Assembly (NCBI GenBank): GCA_002633025.1
Contig: NMRB01000186.1
Location: forward strand, 198,275-262,274
Direction of reading: 5' to 3'
Length of the DNA: 64,000 nt
From: Notospermus geniculatus
Taxonomy: Eukaryota; Nemertea; Pilidiophora; Heteronemertea; Lineidae
The notes below the pieces were generated by a model. That model searched no databases. It had not been told where the DNA came from and was given only the letters and a program-made list of their open reading frames with translations. This document shows, in pieces, positions 61,986-64,000 of the stretch. Within the stretch, counting starts at the first letter, position 1, and the number at the start of each line of letters is the position of its first letter. Position numbers and translations under genes: made by a program.

Positions 61986-64000
61986 CCTTTGCACAATGAT
62001 ACATAATAGCAACCTGCAATATTGAGGAAAGATTTATTTCACATATCAACTCGGAGAAGCCTTACAAAACGTGATTTGTGCTGTTTGTTATTTACTGTTT
62101 TCAGAAAAATGGTCAGGAATCAGTACAAGGCAAAAATAAAGAATACAGTTTCTTTGAAAAGAAAACGACTTGTTGCAAACCGAAATAAATTTGGGTCAAG
62201 TCACTTGACAACTTTCCGTCATTTAACTTGACGACACTCTTCAAGACGAATATAAATACAAGGAAGAGAGTATACAGTGATTATAAATGACCAAAAGCAA
62301 TAGTCCATTTCATGCAATCGATGTATGCAAACATGCAATCTTCTTGTATTGGAACATGGATAATGATTTTGGTGGCGAACTCAGACCACTTGAGACCAGG
62401 TTGCATATCTCAGCAAATAAAAAAGTTCGTAAAATCACCAGTTGTAGAGGGCATTATTGACATTAAATGGTGAACGACATTTAAAATGCGTTGTTCTTAA
62501 AACACCTTTGCTGTTCTTGAATGAACACCACTTTTATTGAACAATAAAGTAAGTGTGGTACAGGATAGCCTTGCTTAAGTTGTATGGTCCTCAGAGCCGC
62601 AATAAGGTAAATTGCCAACAGCCCAAAATGTCACTGAAGAATTTAATATGGGCCCTAATGATATTTTTCATTTACTGTTTGGACACATGATAGTTACGAG
62701 GCCTATCAGGTGGTGTCGTCTGCTGTCTGTTTTGCTGCTGGTTACGTTTGTCGTCTCTTCCCGCCAAAACCGAGCACTTAAAGGAGGTCATACAGTATTT
62801 CACTGACTTGGCACAAAGTGAAGGTAAAGGGGTATTACACTACGCTTTATCAAAGTCTACTGTATTCGAGCAATCGTCCGGTTGGTTTTGTGGACATTGA
62901 AAGTGCAATCCTGATTGGCATAGAGTGCCACCTAGTAGAACAACTCGGAACTGGTTTGTCGGAGGACGATTCGCTGATGCAAGTTGGTTTCATGTCGCGA
63001 TCTGTCTCGACTTCTGTCTGAACTAGATACCACCCCAGATGGCGCGACGATGGTGCCAGCGAGGCAACAAGAGGTGGAAACGGGGAATGGTATATTTTTT
63101 CAATGTTCCTTTCAGGCAAAATTGTTCCTTCGAACAAAATATATCGGAATCATCGATATCTCTAACACACTTTTACTTTGACATTTCAAACTCTGAGAGG
63201 AGCATTCCAGGGTTCTGAGACGCCACATTTCCTTCATTGTTTCAATTCAAATCTTAATGCTTAATTAGTATTCCTGACGACAGCATTATCTCGAGGGGAG
63301 AGACTAGATTACCTGTGTTGGTTCCCTCGGGGTGGATTCGATATACTTTACAAATAGTTGTAAATCGAATGAAGATAGATTAGGCCTGAAGGTAAACGGC
63401 GACCAATATTTCACAACACCTAGATTGATGTCTTTAACAAAGTAATGAGATTTCACGTCCCTTTGGTTCCTTCTCTAATGACTTATCAATGGAACTTGTA
63501 CAACGTAATCACCAGGTTGACTTTGTATATATTGATGATATTCAATTATGATTTGTATGTGTCGCCCTGGGCAGATCACCTTGAACTCGTCTGGCTCGGG
63601 AGGTCTTCCTTGCTGACGGATTTAGGAACTGGAGTAACTGTCTGTCGGAGATTGTGACGACATGGTCTCCGCAATCGCCGATTCAGCAGGCAGTAAGAAT
63701 AAAAACAAATACATTTATTCCTTTACTTGGACTATCCTATACAAAACTAAAGTCAAAGCATTTACAAGACATTACTCATATCACCGATATCTGAGACTAT
63801 AGCCAACAACAATGGCTTGGTCTGTTATGATGTGGCTTGTGAGGCCGTAAGAAATAATCTGCTTTAATTCGTCATGGTGAGCGACTGCGAACAGCTTGAA
63901 ACGCAGTCTCACGTATTCTGTTGGGGAGAGGCGCAAATTAGTAGGGAGTTTTCGCAAAGCCCCGAACCGCCAACGCCAAAAATCCCATTGTTCGATGCCA

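Larger units (their letters stand above)
51205..64000 (+). other. dac: 5' part of a large dac intron (downstream of last visible exon)
   Basis: I searched this 12.8 kb for a coiled-coil exon entered in phase 1 and found none, so the intron probably extends past the window. It holds two foldback hairpins (53904-54032 and 54500-54682), a 50-bp-scale minisatellite (about 61605-61985) and otherwise unassigned AT-rich DNA. The longest open frame of the window (51850-52377) lies here without recognisable homology. From 54730 to 61600 and from 62000 to 64000 I see no feature I can support. Confidence 0.6.

Noticed and set aside
62101-62230. Lys/Arg-rich segment after ttttcag, considered as a coiled-coil exon
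   Set aside because: In the required phase it meets a stop after about ten codons; the basic frame is in another phase.

Overview
This window looks like nuclear DNA from a metazoan, most likely a marine invertebrate. It is AT-leaning and gene-poor, with canonical GT-AG introns, many small palindromic and minisatellite repeats, and frequent AGGCCTAC and ACATGTAC-type words. I cannot place the species from sequence alone. The one protein-coding gene I can support is a plus-strand dachshund (dac/DACH) orthologue, a SKI/SNO-family transcriptional cofactor of the PAX-SIX-EYA-DACH network.

Six dac exons (40164-51204) join with matching phases into one open reading frame of about 273 codons. They start at the RPGRPPKR basic segment that follows DACHbox-N, run through the variable Pro/Met/His-rich linker, and end inside DACHbox-C (SSLEALLLNIQGLLKVA). 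The N-terminal DACHbox-N exon(s) and the C-terminal coiled-coil exons were not found and presumably lie outside the window. So bases 1-40163 are best read as the 3' part of a very large upstream intron, and 51205-64000 as the 5' part of the next one. Three further splice possibilities are recorded: a 45-bp in-frame micro-exon (43943-43987), an in-frame upstream acceptor for exon 5 (46797), and a weaker open segment at 42229-42332.

The rest is intronic sequence with repeats. Notable items are a minisatellite at 10.3-10.8 kb; a terminal-inverted-repeat (TIR) element at 21.2-21.8 kb; a broken minus-strand packaging-ATPase pseudogene of Polinton/Maverick (adintovirus-like) type at about 27.0-27.55 kb inside weak inverted repeats; a short element with similar ends at 41.98-42.13 kb; several foldback (MITE-like) hairpins; and a 241-bp almost spacer-free palindrome at 49.2-49.5 kb. 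Distinct minisatellites sit close to most dac exons, and one runs directly into the splice acceptor of exon 6.

The assembly has one 24-base gap (3897-3920) and four single n bases (18283, 25884, 28545, 39320). Two of these single n bases sit exactly at the junction of near-identical direct duplications, so those duplications may be haplotype-join artefacts. No tRNA, rRNA, CRISPR or known microRNA was recognised.
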